Positions 1 through 4,971 of a DNA stretch of 5,666 nt are shown here, piece by piece. The stretch covers positions 1 through 5,666 of the forward strand of contig JAKBQS010000054.1 in NCBI GenBank assembly GCA_021835105.1, in the 5' to 3' direction. Each line of letters begins with the position of its first letter. Position 1 is the stretch's first letter. The DNA is from Microcaldota archaeon (GTDB taxonomy: Archaea > Micrarchaeota > Micrarchaeia > Micrarchaeales > CABMGC01). Below the pieces are notes generated by a model. That model was given only the letters and a program-made list of their open reading frames with translations, did no database searches and was not told where the DNA came from. A program made the translations under genes and the position numbers.

Positions 1-454
1 CATGAAATCTAGATTTGATTTCAGGAGCCAGCTGGAATCTTTCCAGAAGATGGGGCTTGAGGTTGAGACAATAGAGATTGCATCACGATGGAAAGACATA
101 GGGCATATGTACAAGGATTTATCAGAAAGCCTCTCGGCTATTGAAGACATTGCCGCTTCCGGTGCTCATCTATCGCACATATACCCGCAGGGCGCCTGCA
201 CCTATTTCACTATAATCTTCAAGCCTAACCTATCTTCCTATCAAAAAATCTGGGAAGCTGCTGCTGCAGCTGCCAGGAGAAACAACTCCTCGGTATCGCA
301 CCACCATGGTGTTGGCATCTTAAAATCAGAATATGTAAAGGAAGAGATTCCAATCAGTTTGCTGTCTGCAATAAAACGGTCACTGGATCCTGATGGGATA
401 ATAAGCAGGGAAGCCAGATCGAATAATATGCATGCTCCGAGAGGAAGCCAGTAA
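1..454 (+). CDS. FAD-linked oxidase, alkyl-DHAP synthase (AGPS)-like, C-terminal part (5' end outside window)
   Basis: About 150 C-terminal residues of a larger flavoprotein are visible; the reading frame is open to the left edge, so the ATG at base 2 is probably internal. The key block is SHHHGVG (fragment residues 99-105) followed by ILK and, near the end, SLDPDGII. This is the arrangement at the C-terminus of alkyldihydroxyacetonephosphate synthase, where a His-His-His run and a tyrosine in a nearby Y-F strand (here GACTYFTIIF, residues 64-73) are catalytic. D-lactate and glycolate oxidases of the same superfamily usually have a G-E-H-G-I-G type block instead, so the AGPS branch is favoured. 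The N-terminal FAD-binding domain lies outside the window. Known AGPS swaps an acyl chain for a fatty alcohol on DHAP; archaea make ether lipids by another route, so the real substrate is open. The next gene starts within about 10 bases of the stop or overlaps it, which suggests cotranscription. Family call is firm, reaction is not. Confidence 0.8.
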   Translation, partial: MKSRFDFRSQLESFQKMGLEVETIEIASRWKDIGHMYKDLSESLSAIEDIAASGAHLSHIYPQGACTYFTIIFKPNLSSYQKIWEAAAAAARRNNSSVSHHHGVGILKSEYVKEEIPISLLSAIKRSLDPDGIISREARSNNMHAPRGSQ

Positions 455-457
455 AAT

Positions 458-462
458 AGGTG
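458..462 (+). promoter_or_regulatory. Ribosome binding site supporting the IPK start at 465
   Basis: AGGTG lies two bases before the ATG at 465. It matches the downstream half of the archaeal GGAGGTGATC Shine-Dalgarno sequence, for which such a short spacing is right. The alternative ATG at 432 has no purine-rich site before it. The site lies just after the stop codon of the oxidase gene. Confidence 0.45.
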
Positions 463-464
463 CT

Positions 465-1286
465 ATGGTGGCAAATAGAAGCAAGGCCCTGTATCTTGTA
501 AAACTAGGGGGAAGCGTGATAACCAATGCCAGAATCGAGAGATCTGCAAATATGGATGCGATAAACAGGCTATCAAACGAGATTAAGGAAGGGATGGCAC
601 ACAGGCGCCTCATAGTCGGGCACGGAAGCGGATCATTTGCGCATATGCCAGCGCACAGATACAGGGTAAACGAGGGACTTGTAAACGGCGAAAGCCTGTA
701 CGGGTCAGCGGTAACGCATAACGTAGCTGCCGAGTTGAACCGCATAGTCGCCTCATCCTTCATAAGCAACTCAATACCTGCAATAACCTTCTCCCCTTCC
801 ACAGGTGCGACAGCTGACAACGGGAAGATAGTATCATGGGATATAAGCGCGATGCTGAATTACCTGAAGAACGGGTTCCTTCCCCTTACATACGGCGATG
901 TAGTATCTGATGTATCAAAAGGGGTCTCGATAGCTCCTACCGAAGAGGTATTGAGGCACATAGCCTCAATAGCCAAGCCGTCAAGAGTGATAATAGGCAC
1001 GGATGTCGATGGCATATTCACATCGGATCCATCAAAAGATCCTGATGCAGAGCTGATAAGATACGTTGACAGCTCAAACATAGCAGATGTCATCAATGCC
1101 GCAGGCGCTTCAAACAAAGTGGATGTTACAGGAGGAATGCGCACAAAGGCCGCGATACTCTACTCAATATCCGAATCGACAGGCGCGACATGCCAGATAC
1201 TCAATGCCTCAAAGAACGGGGTACTCAGAAAGGCGCTGCTCGGCGAGAAAGTAACCTCAACCATCATAAACGCAAGCGGCAAATAG
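465..1286 (+). CDS. Isopentenyl phosphate kinase (amino acid kinase family)
   Basis: It phosphorylates isopentenyl phosphate to isopentenyl diphosphate with ATP, the last step of the archaeal alternative mevalonate pathway that feeds isoprenoid lipids; it is cytosolic. Visible motifs, numbered from the ATG at 465: VKLGGSVIT (residues 12-20) with the phosphate-binding Lys13; GHGSGSFAH (52-60), whose final His60 aligns with the catalytic histidine that separates IPK from other amino acid kinases; TYGDVV (142-147); GTDVDGIF (178-185); and DVTGGMRTK (220-228), the nucleotide-side lysine motif. The length of 273 residues suits a family of about 245-270. Starting at the ATG at 432 would add 11 residues and overlap the oxidase gene by 23 bases; 465 is preferred because it has an AGGTG site and places the first beta strand close to the N-terminus. 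One oddity is that the second lysine of the usual GGSVITDK block is absent (TNAR here). The gene probably shares a transcript with the AGPS-like gene and ends two bases from the convergent carbamoyltransferase gene. Confidence 0.9.
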   Translation: MVANRSKALYLVKLGGSVITNARIERSANMDAINRLSNEIKEGMAHRRLIVGHGSGSFAHMPAHRYRVNEGLVNGESLYGSAVTHNVAAELNRIVASSFISNSIPAITFSPSTGATADNGKIVSWDISAMLNYLKNGFLPLTYGDVVSDVSKGVSIAPTEEVLRHIASIAKPSRVIIGTDVDGIFTSDPSKDPDAELIRYVDSSNIADVINAAGASNKVDVTGGMRTKAAILYSISESTGATCQILNASKNGVLRKALLGEKVTSTIINASGK

Positions 1287-1288
1287 CC

Positions 1289-3007
1289 CTACCTCTTCTC
1301 CACTATGTAATCCCCTATCGCGAGCGTATCCGCCCCTGTATTGAGCAGCGTCCATACCGCATCCTCCGGTGTCATCACTATGGGGTATCCGTGCTTGTTC
1401 AGGCTTGTATTGAGCAGTGCACCTACGCCAGAGAGGCGCTTAACATGCTTCAGAAGGTTATAATACCGTCCTGAAGTTTCTGTTACCACTTGCGGCCTTG
1501 TTGTGCTGTCTATATGCATCGCAGCAGCAAGGTCCTTCCTATGGTGCTCATCTACAACATAACCTACTGTCATGAACCTGTTTGGGCGCCTATAAGGGCT
1601 CAGCACCTTCCCGGCATCCTCGTGGAGGATGCTGCTTGCAAAAGGCTGGAAGTATGGCCTCTTCTTTATTATCGAGTTGATCCTGTCCCTGTTTGCCTCA
1701 TCTCCAGGGTAAGCGAGCACGCTCCTGGATCCAAGTGCGCGTGGCCCATACTCCATATTCCCCTGAAACCACAGGACTATTCTGTTCTTCTCCACGATAA
1801 GCTCCGCTACGTGCTTCTCGATTCCATCTACTTTATGGTAAGAGATGTGCCTGCCGCTTTTCTTAAGCACATTCTCTATCTCCCCATTCCCATATGAGGG
1901 CCCGAAGCATATGTTCTCCAGCTGCCTGCCTTCAAGCTTCCCCATCTCCTGGAAGTCAACGTAATAAGCTGCGCCGAGCGCAAGGCCGCCATCGCCCATA
2001 TGTGGAAATACGAAAAAGTCCTTCACTTCGGGCATCCCGTCTATGGCCATGTTGAGTTTTATATTGGAGAAGACACCTCCTGCAACAGCCAGGTTGTGTA
2101 TCTTGGTCTCCTTTACGTGCTTTCTGACGATTCCCATCACCTGCTCCTCAAGATGCTTCTGCACTGCGTAAGCAACAGCCTCCCTGCCGTACTTCCAAAG
2201 ATACCTGCTCCTTATCTTCTCAGCAAGAAGGAACTCGTACTTAGCGCCAGATGCGCTCCGAAGCGAGTCTGAGGCGGGGTCGTATCTTGCAATATCATTG
2301 AGCTCCTCTATCTCAGTCGGATAAGAGTAAGCTGCAAGACTCATAAGCTTGCCCTCGTCCTCCCCATATCTGAAGTCGCATGCGAGTGTCGCCGCACCGT
2401 ACAATATGCCCAGGCTTGCAGATGCATTGAATGAGCATATCCTCTCTATTGAACCGTTGTCGCCTATGGATACAGTTCCCGAGAGCCCATCTCCCGCACC
2501 ATCTAAGGTCACTATCAGGGCCTCACCGAATCCGGATCCAAAATATGCGCCTGCTGCATGGGCAAGGTGATGCTCCACGAAGACAATATCCTTCCCAATG
2601 CCCTCATTCATAAGGCGCTTTCTGATAATCCTGCCTCCGATTCCCTCCCCTGCCGCCTTCCAGACTACCCGTGGATGCTGGTCCTGTATAAGCTTAAACG
2701 CAATATTGCGAAGCCGCATATTCAGCGCGCCAGGTTTCCTGCATTCATGCCTCCAGAGCATCCTCCGCTTTCTCTCAAATCCGGGAAAGAGCCTCGATAT
2801 GAGCGCACTTCCTCCTATCCAAGGCACTGCAACCTTATCTATCTCGTATCCCTCGATCCCGGCTATAAACCTCACCGAGCTCATGGGGAAGCCGACATCA
2901 TTCTTCTTCTTGGTGAAGCGTTCCTCATTTATGGCTGATACCGGAACTCCCGCTTCAGCAAGCGCCGCCCCAGAATCATGCATATCATGGATCCCAATTA
3001 CCGCCAA
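1289..3007 (-). CDS. Carbamoyltransferase, NodU/CmcH/TobZ family
   Basis: Family members move a carbamoyl group from carbamoyl phosphate, through carbamoyl-adenylate, onto a hydroxyl of a sugar or small molecule. Numbered from the TTG at 3007 (572 residues), the N-terminal Kae1-like domain shows GIHDMHDSGAAL (5-16), EERFTKKK (28-35), EHHLAHAAGAY (145-155), LDGAGDG (168-174), GEDEGKLM (215-222), AGGVFSN (309-315) and FPHMGDGGLALGAA (334-347). His146, His150, Asp169 and Asp339 match the metal ligands known from TobZ. The C-terminal domain has EYGPRALGSRS (419-429), RPQVV (504-508) and LNTSLNKHGYPIVMTPEDA (532-550). The length is normal and no key motif is broken. The start is uncertain. TTG at 3007 puts the first strand at the N-terminus as in relatives and has GTGAT three bases upstream; ATG at 3046 or 3073 would extend it into the mutase gene. 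It lies 22 bases after the mutase stop, so the two are likely cotranscribed, which favours a sugar or glycan as acceptor. The acceptor cannot be read from sequence. Confidence 0.92.
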   Translation of the reverse strand: MAVIGIHDMHDSGAALAEAGVPVSAINEERFTKKKNDVGFPMSSVRFIAGIEGYEIDKVAVPWIGGSALISRLFPGFERKRRMLWRHECRKPGALNMRLRNIAFKLIQDQHPRVVWKAAGEGIGGRIIRKRLMNEGIGKDIVFVEHHLAHAAGAYFGSGFGEALIVTLDGAGDGLSGTVSIGDNGSIERICSFNASASLGILYGAATLACDFRYGEDEGKLMSLAAYSYPTEIEELNDIARYDPASDSLRSASGAKYEFLLAEKIRSRYLWKYGREAVAYAVQKHLEEQVMGIVRKHVKETKIHNLAVAGGVFSNIKLNMAIDGMPEVKDFFVFPHMGDGGLALGAAYYVDFQEMGKLEGRQLENICFGPSYGNGEIENVLKKSGRHISYHKVDGIEKHVAELIVEKNRIVLWFQGNMEYGPRALGSRSVLAYPGDEANRDRINSIIKKRPYFQPFASSILHEDAGKVLSPYRRPNRFMTVGYVVDEHHRKDLAAAMHIDSTTRPQVVTETSGRYYNLLKHVKRLSGVGALLNTSLNKHGYPIVMTPEDAVWTLLNTGADTLAIGDYIVEKR

Positions 3008-3010
3008 GAA

Positions 3011-3015
3011 ATCAC
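3011..3015 (-). promoter_or_regulatory. Ribosome binding site supporting a TTG start for the carbamoyltransferase
   Basis: On the minus strand GTGAT stands three bases before the TTG at 3007, in the 22-base gap after the mutase stop codon. GTGAT is the downstream half of the archaeal GGAGGTGATC ribosome site, where such a short spacing is expected. This helps choose TTG over the ATG codons at 3046 and 3073, which lie inside the mutase gene. Confidence 0.4.
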
Positions 3016-3029
3016 AAAATGATAAATTA

Positions 3030-4394
3030 TCAAATGCGTATTGCATCAAGGGCTTCCTTCCTGAGAGCCTCAAGCCTCTCCATGTTCTCCGCCTCCACCA
3101 CTACCTTTATCTTGGGAGATGTATTGGATGCCCTCACCAGGAACCATCCTCCGTTGCCGATTACTTTTACCCCGTCTATATCTATAACCTTTGCTGCGGA
3201 TTTGCTGTACCTCTCCTTCACCCTCTCTATAATCTCAAATTTAGCCCTGTCGCTGCTCTCAATCTCTACTATATCCCTGCTATACCTTGGTATCCCGCTC
3301 AGAAGCGCGGAGAGGCTCTTCCCCGAAGATGAGAGCGCGCCTATAAGCTTCGCAGCAGCGTAGAAACCATCATCGAAATTTCCCATCTCGCTGAAATAGA
3401 GGTGCCCTGATATCTCGCCTCCCATCTTCGCTCCCTCGCTCGCCATCTTCTGGAATATGTATGAATGCCCTACGCGCGACAGGACAGGTATCCCGCCACG
3501 CTCCTTTACTACATCCTCAATGGATTTAGAGCAGCTTACCTCATACACTACCTTCTCCCCCTTTTTCAGGGTCATCATCGCAAGCAGCGCTATTATTATA
3601 TCGCCTTCCAGCACCTCTCCCCTGTCATCTACAAAGAGGGCCCTGTCCCCATCCCCATCGAATGCCACGCCCATGTCCAGATGGTTCTTAAGCACAAGGC
3701 TGCGGAGATCCCCTATATTGGACGCTTTAGGTTCCGGGGACCTGCTCGGGAATCGCCCATCCCTTATATCATTTATCGAAGAAACCTCCGCACCCAAAGC
3801 TTTCAGCATATCCGCCGCAAGTTCTGCATATGCCCCATTTCCCGGGTCTATGCCTATCCTAAGCTTCTTTGCTATGCTGACCCTCTCCGATATGCCCTTC
3901 TTATAATCGTCTATGGCCTTTCCCGAGGCATCCTCCCTCTTTCCCTCGCTGGCAACCGCAAACTTTCCATTCTCGTAAAGCTTCTGTATATTGTCAAGCC
4001 CCATCCCTTTTGCAAAGACTGCGCCTCCCTTCCCTACAATCTTGAAGCCATTCCATTCAGGGGGATTATGGCTCGCGCTCACGGCAATTCCTCCATCTGC
4101 CTTCCAGTTAAAGACCGTATAATACAGAACAGGAGTCGGGACAACGCCTATGTCTATCACATCTACTCCTGTCTTTAGTATCCCCTTTATCAGCTCCCTG
4201 GCAAGCCTGGGGCTGCTGAGACGCACATCCCTTCCCACAACTACCCTGCTCCCCCTTCCGATGGCAGTTCCAAAGGCCAAGCCTACCCTGAAAGCAACAA
4301 ATTCGTCTATGTCATCAGGGCTGACGCCGCGTATATCGTAAGCTCTGAATATTCTCCTTGCAGTATCAAGCCTGTCTCCGTCAAGCGCATCCAC
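3030..4394 (-). CDS. Phosphomannomutase/phosphoglucomutase (alpha-D-phosphohexomutase family)
   Basis: It interconverts hexose 6-phosphate and hexose 1-phosphate (mannose and/or glucose), supplying sugar-1-phosphate for nucleotide sugars and glycans; it is cytosolic and Mg-dependent. The 454 residues contain all four family signatures: IFRAYDIRG at the N-terminus (15-23); the phosphoserine loop SASHNPPEWNGFK (106-118) with catalytic Ser108; the metal loop DGDGDR (246-251); the sugar-specificity loop GGEISGH (325-331); and the phosphate-binding loop RASNTSP (421-427). The length is typical (about 450), and the four-domain order is intact. Specificity between mannose and glucose, or a glucosamine substrate, cannot be decided; the GEISGH loop is the kind seen in dual PMM/PGM enzymes, while phosphoglucosamine mutases usually keep different residues there. 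The start is a GTG; the conserved IFRAYDIRG follows at residue 15, so a start further upstream is not needed. A TATA-like box about 33 bases upstream predicts a very short leader. It is followed closely by the carbamoyltransferase gene. Confidence 0.95.
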   Translation of the reverse strand: MDALDGDRLDTARRIFRAYDIRGVSPDDIDEFVAFRVGLAFGTAIGRGSRVVVGRDVRLSSPRLARELIKGILKTGVDVIDIGVVPTPVLYYTVFNWKADGGIAVSASHNPPEWNGFKIVGKGGAVFAKGMGLDNIQKLYENGKFAVASEGKREDASGKAIDDYKKGISERVSIAKKLRIGIDPGNGAYAELAADMLKALGAEVSSINDIRDGRFPSRSPEPKASNIGDLRSLVLKNHLDMGVAFDGDGDRALFVDDRGEVLEGDIIIALLAMMTLKKGEKVVYEVSCSKSIEDVVKERGGIPVLSRVGHSYIFQKMASEGAKMGGEISGHLYFSEMGNFDDGFYAAAKLIGALSSSGKSLSALLSGIPRYSRDIVEIESSDRAKFEIIERVKERYSKSAAKVIDIDGVKVIGNGGWFLVRASNTSPKIKVVVEAENMERLEALRKEALDAIRI

Positions 4395-4420
4395 GCGAAT
4401 CCAATCTTAGATAGCGACAA

Positions 4421-4431
4421 AAATTAATAAA
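4421..4431 (-). promoter_or_regulatory. Archaeal TATA-like box upstream of the mutase gene
   Basis: Read on the minus strand the site is TTTATTAATTT, in the 59-base gap between the zinc-ribbon stop and the mutase GTG. With the usual 25-27 base distance from box centre to start site, transcription would begin near 4400, leaving a leader of only about 6-8 bases. No clear ribosome site lies before the GTG, which fits a nearly leaderless transcript. No convincing BRE purine run is seen, so the mutase could also be read from the zinc-ribbon promoter. Confidence 0.45.
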
Positions 4432-4453
4432 GTGCACAGCAAAAGCCCGAGAC

Positions 4454-4738
4454 TCATCCATGTGCGGAGCTCAGTAGCCTCGCTACGTTTATCTTCTCCG
4501 CCTGCAATTTCATGGACGAATCTGTGCAGCCTGTGTTATAGCACTTCATGCAGAGCATCCTTCTCTTCACAAGCTTCGCCTGCACGTAGCGATCCCTTTC
4601 CTGCAGCCTTCGCGGCGGAATTACCCGTATCTCGTTCTTTCCGAACTCCTTGCCGCAGTCCATGCAGCTGTTCTCCACCTTTGTCCCCACTGTGGCATCC
4701 CAGCCACTAGCCTCTAAGCTATCCCTATTCATATCCAT
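4454..4738 (-). CDS. Small zinc-ribbon protein of unknown function
   Basis: It encodes a 94-residue protein that I cannot assign to a named family. Two CxxC pairs are clear, numbered from the ATG at 4738: Cys25-x2-Cys28 in CMDCGKEF and Cys63-x2-Cys66 in CMKCYNTGC, 34 residues apart, which is a zinc-ribbon or treble-clef spacing. A fifth cysteine follows at position 71. Between the pairs lies a strongly basic stretch (PPRRLQERDR and KLVKRR), suggesting contact with nucleic acid, though this is inference. There is no signal peptide and no membrane segment. The ATG at 4738 is chosen because GGGTGGGGG lies just before it; a GTG at 4747 falls inside that ribosome site, and another ATG at 4732 is possible. 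A strong TATA-like box is centred about 59 bases upstream of the start. The gene is first in the minus-strand block, 59 bases before the mutase gene. The intact motif pair, a ribosome site and a promoter together make it a credible gene. Confidence 0.7.
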   Translation of the reverse strand: MDMNRDSLEASGWDATVGTKVENSCMDCGKEFGKNEIRVIPPRRLQERDRYVQAKLVKRRMLCMKCYNTGCTDSSMKLQAEKINVARLLSSAHG

Positions 4739-4740
4739 TT

Positions 4741-4751
4741 CCCCCACCCTT
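4741..4751 (-). promoter_or_regulatory. Ribosome binding site of the zinc-ribbon gene
   Basis: On the minus strand this run of purines (GGGTGGGGG core) stands directly before the ATG at 4738. The GGTG part sits about six bases from that ATG. It decides against the GTG at 4747, which is part of the site itself. Confidence 0.5.
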
Positions 4752-4792
4752 TAATATGAACTTTCCCTACATCTCTCTTACCTATACTCTGG

Positions 4793-4802
4793 TATTTAAA
4801 AA
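4793..4802 (-). promoter_or_regulatory. Archaeal TATA box of the zinc-ribbon gene
   Basis: The minus strand reads TTTTTAAATA, close to the archaeal consensus TTTAWATA, preceded by an A-rich AACAAAG that may act as BRE. A start site would fall near 4771, giving a leader of about 30 bases that contains the GGGTGGGGG ribosome site. This is the best promoter in the window. Confidence 0.6.
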
Positions 4803-4812
4803 CTTTGTTTTA

Positions 4813-4827
4813 GCGGAACGGTTACGC
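4813..4827. repeat. Imperfect 15-base palindrome, possible operator
   Basis: GCGGAACGGTTACGC pairs with its own reverse complement at all but one of seven base pairs around a central G (only G4816 and A4824 fail to match). It lies about 10 bases upstream of the zinc-ribbon TATA box, where an archaeal activator or repressor dimer could bind. The role is inference; a single short palindrome can arise by chance. Confidence 0.3.
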
Positions 4828-4902
4828 AATAAAACATATAGTATAATAATATTTTCGTAAAAATTTCATTTAGCTATTTATCACTAACGGCGTAAAACCC
4901 AC

Positions 4903-4915
4903 ACCCTTCAGGGGT
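4903..4915 (+). repeat. Short hairpin in the probable left end of the IS element
   Basis: ACCCTTCAGGGGT can fold into four Watson-Crick pairs plus one T-G pair around a TCA loop; CC at 4899-4900 and GG at 4917-4918 may extend it across an internal loop. Subterminal hairpins of this kind are what TnpA recognises on single-stranded ends of IS200/IS605 elements. It is too short, and lacks a T-run, to be a convincing terminator. Confidence 0.45.
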
Positions 4916-4921
4916 AGGATA

Positions 4922-4938
4922 TAAGCCACCTAAGCCAC
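4922..4938 (+). repeat. Two direct copies of TAAGCCAC
   Basis: The octamer TAAGCCAC occurs at 4922-4929 and 4931-4938, separated by a single C, between the hairpin and the tnpB TATA box. It may be part of the left-end recognition sequence of the element or a small slippage duplication. Confidence 0.5.
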
Positions 4939-4945
4939 GCAACGC

Positions 4946-4953
4946 ATATAAAC
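4946..4953 (+). promoter_or_regulatory. TATA-like box of tnpB
   Basis: ATATAAAC is centred about 23-25 bases before the ATG at 4972. Archaeal transcription starts about that distance downstream of the box, so the mRNA would begin at or next to the start codon. The absence of any ribosome site before the ATG fits a leaderless transcript. Confidence 0.5.
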
Positions 4954-4971
4954 TTTAATGACGTAATAACT

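Noticed and set aside
256..282. GCTGCTGCTGCAGCTGCC run in the oxidase gene, a possible repeat expansion
   Set aside because: It only encodes a short alanine-rich helix (AAAAAAA) at a point where AGPS proteins also have an alanine-rich helix (EAAAR type).
380..820. Open frame on the - strand opposite the start of the IPK gene
   Set aside because: It overlaps conserved coding sequence on the other strand and its hydrophobic translation is a mirror of that sequence.
2598..3332. Long open frame on the + strand across the carbamoyltransferase/mutase junction
   Set aside because: It lies opposite two well-conserved genes, its translation shows no family motif, and it has no promoter or ribosome site. 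It is a by-product of their codon use.
3465..4178. Long open frame on the + strand opposite the mutase gene
   Set aside because: It is antisense to a gene with all four mutase signatures, and its product is a mix of residues with no recognisable domain.
4903..4915. Reading the hairpin as a transcription terminator or riboswitch
   Set aside because: The stem is short, no T-run follows, and no gene ends just before it. Its place directly before tnpB fits an IS left end better.
4739..4971. A TnpA transposase, tRNA or CRISPR repeats in the intergenic region
   Set aside because: No frame encodes the HUH/Y1 motif of TnpA, no cloverleaf can be drawn, and the only repeat is a single pair of octamers.
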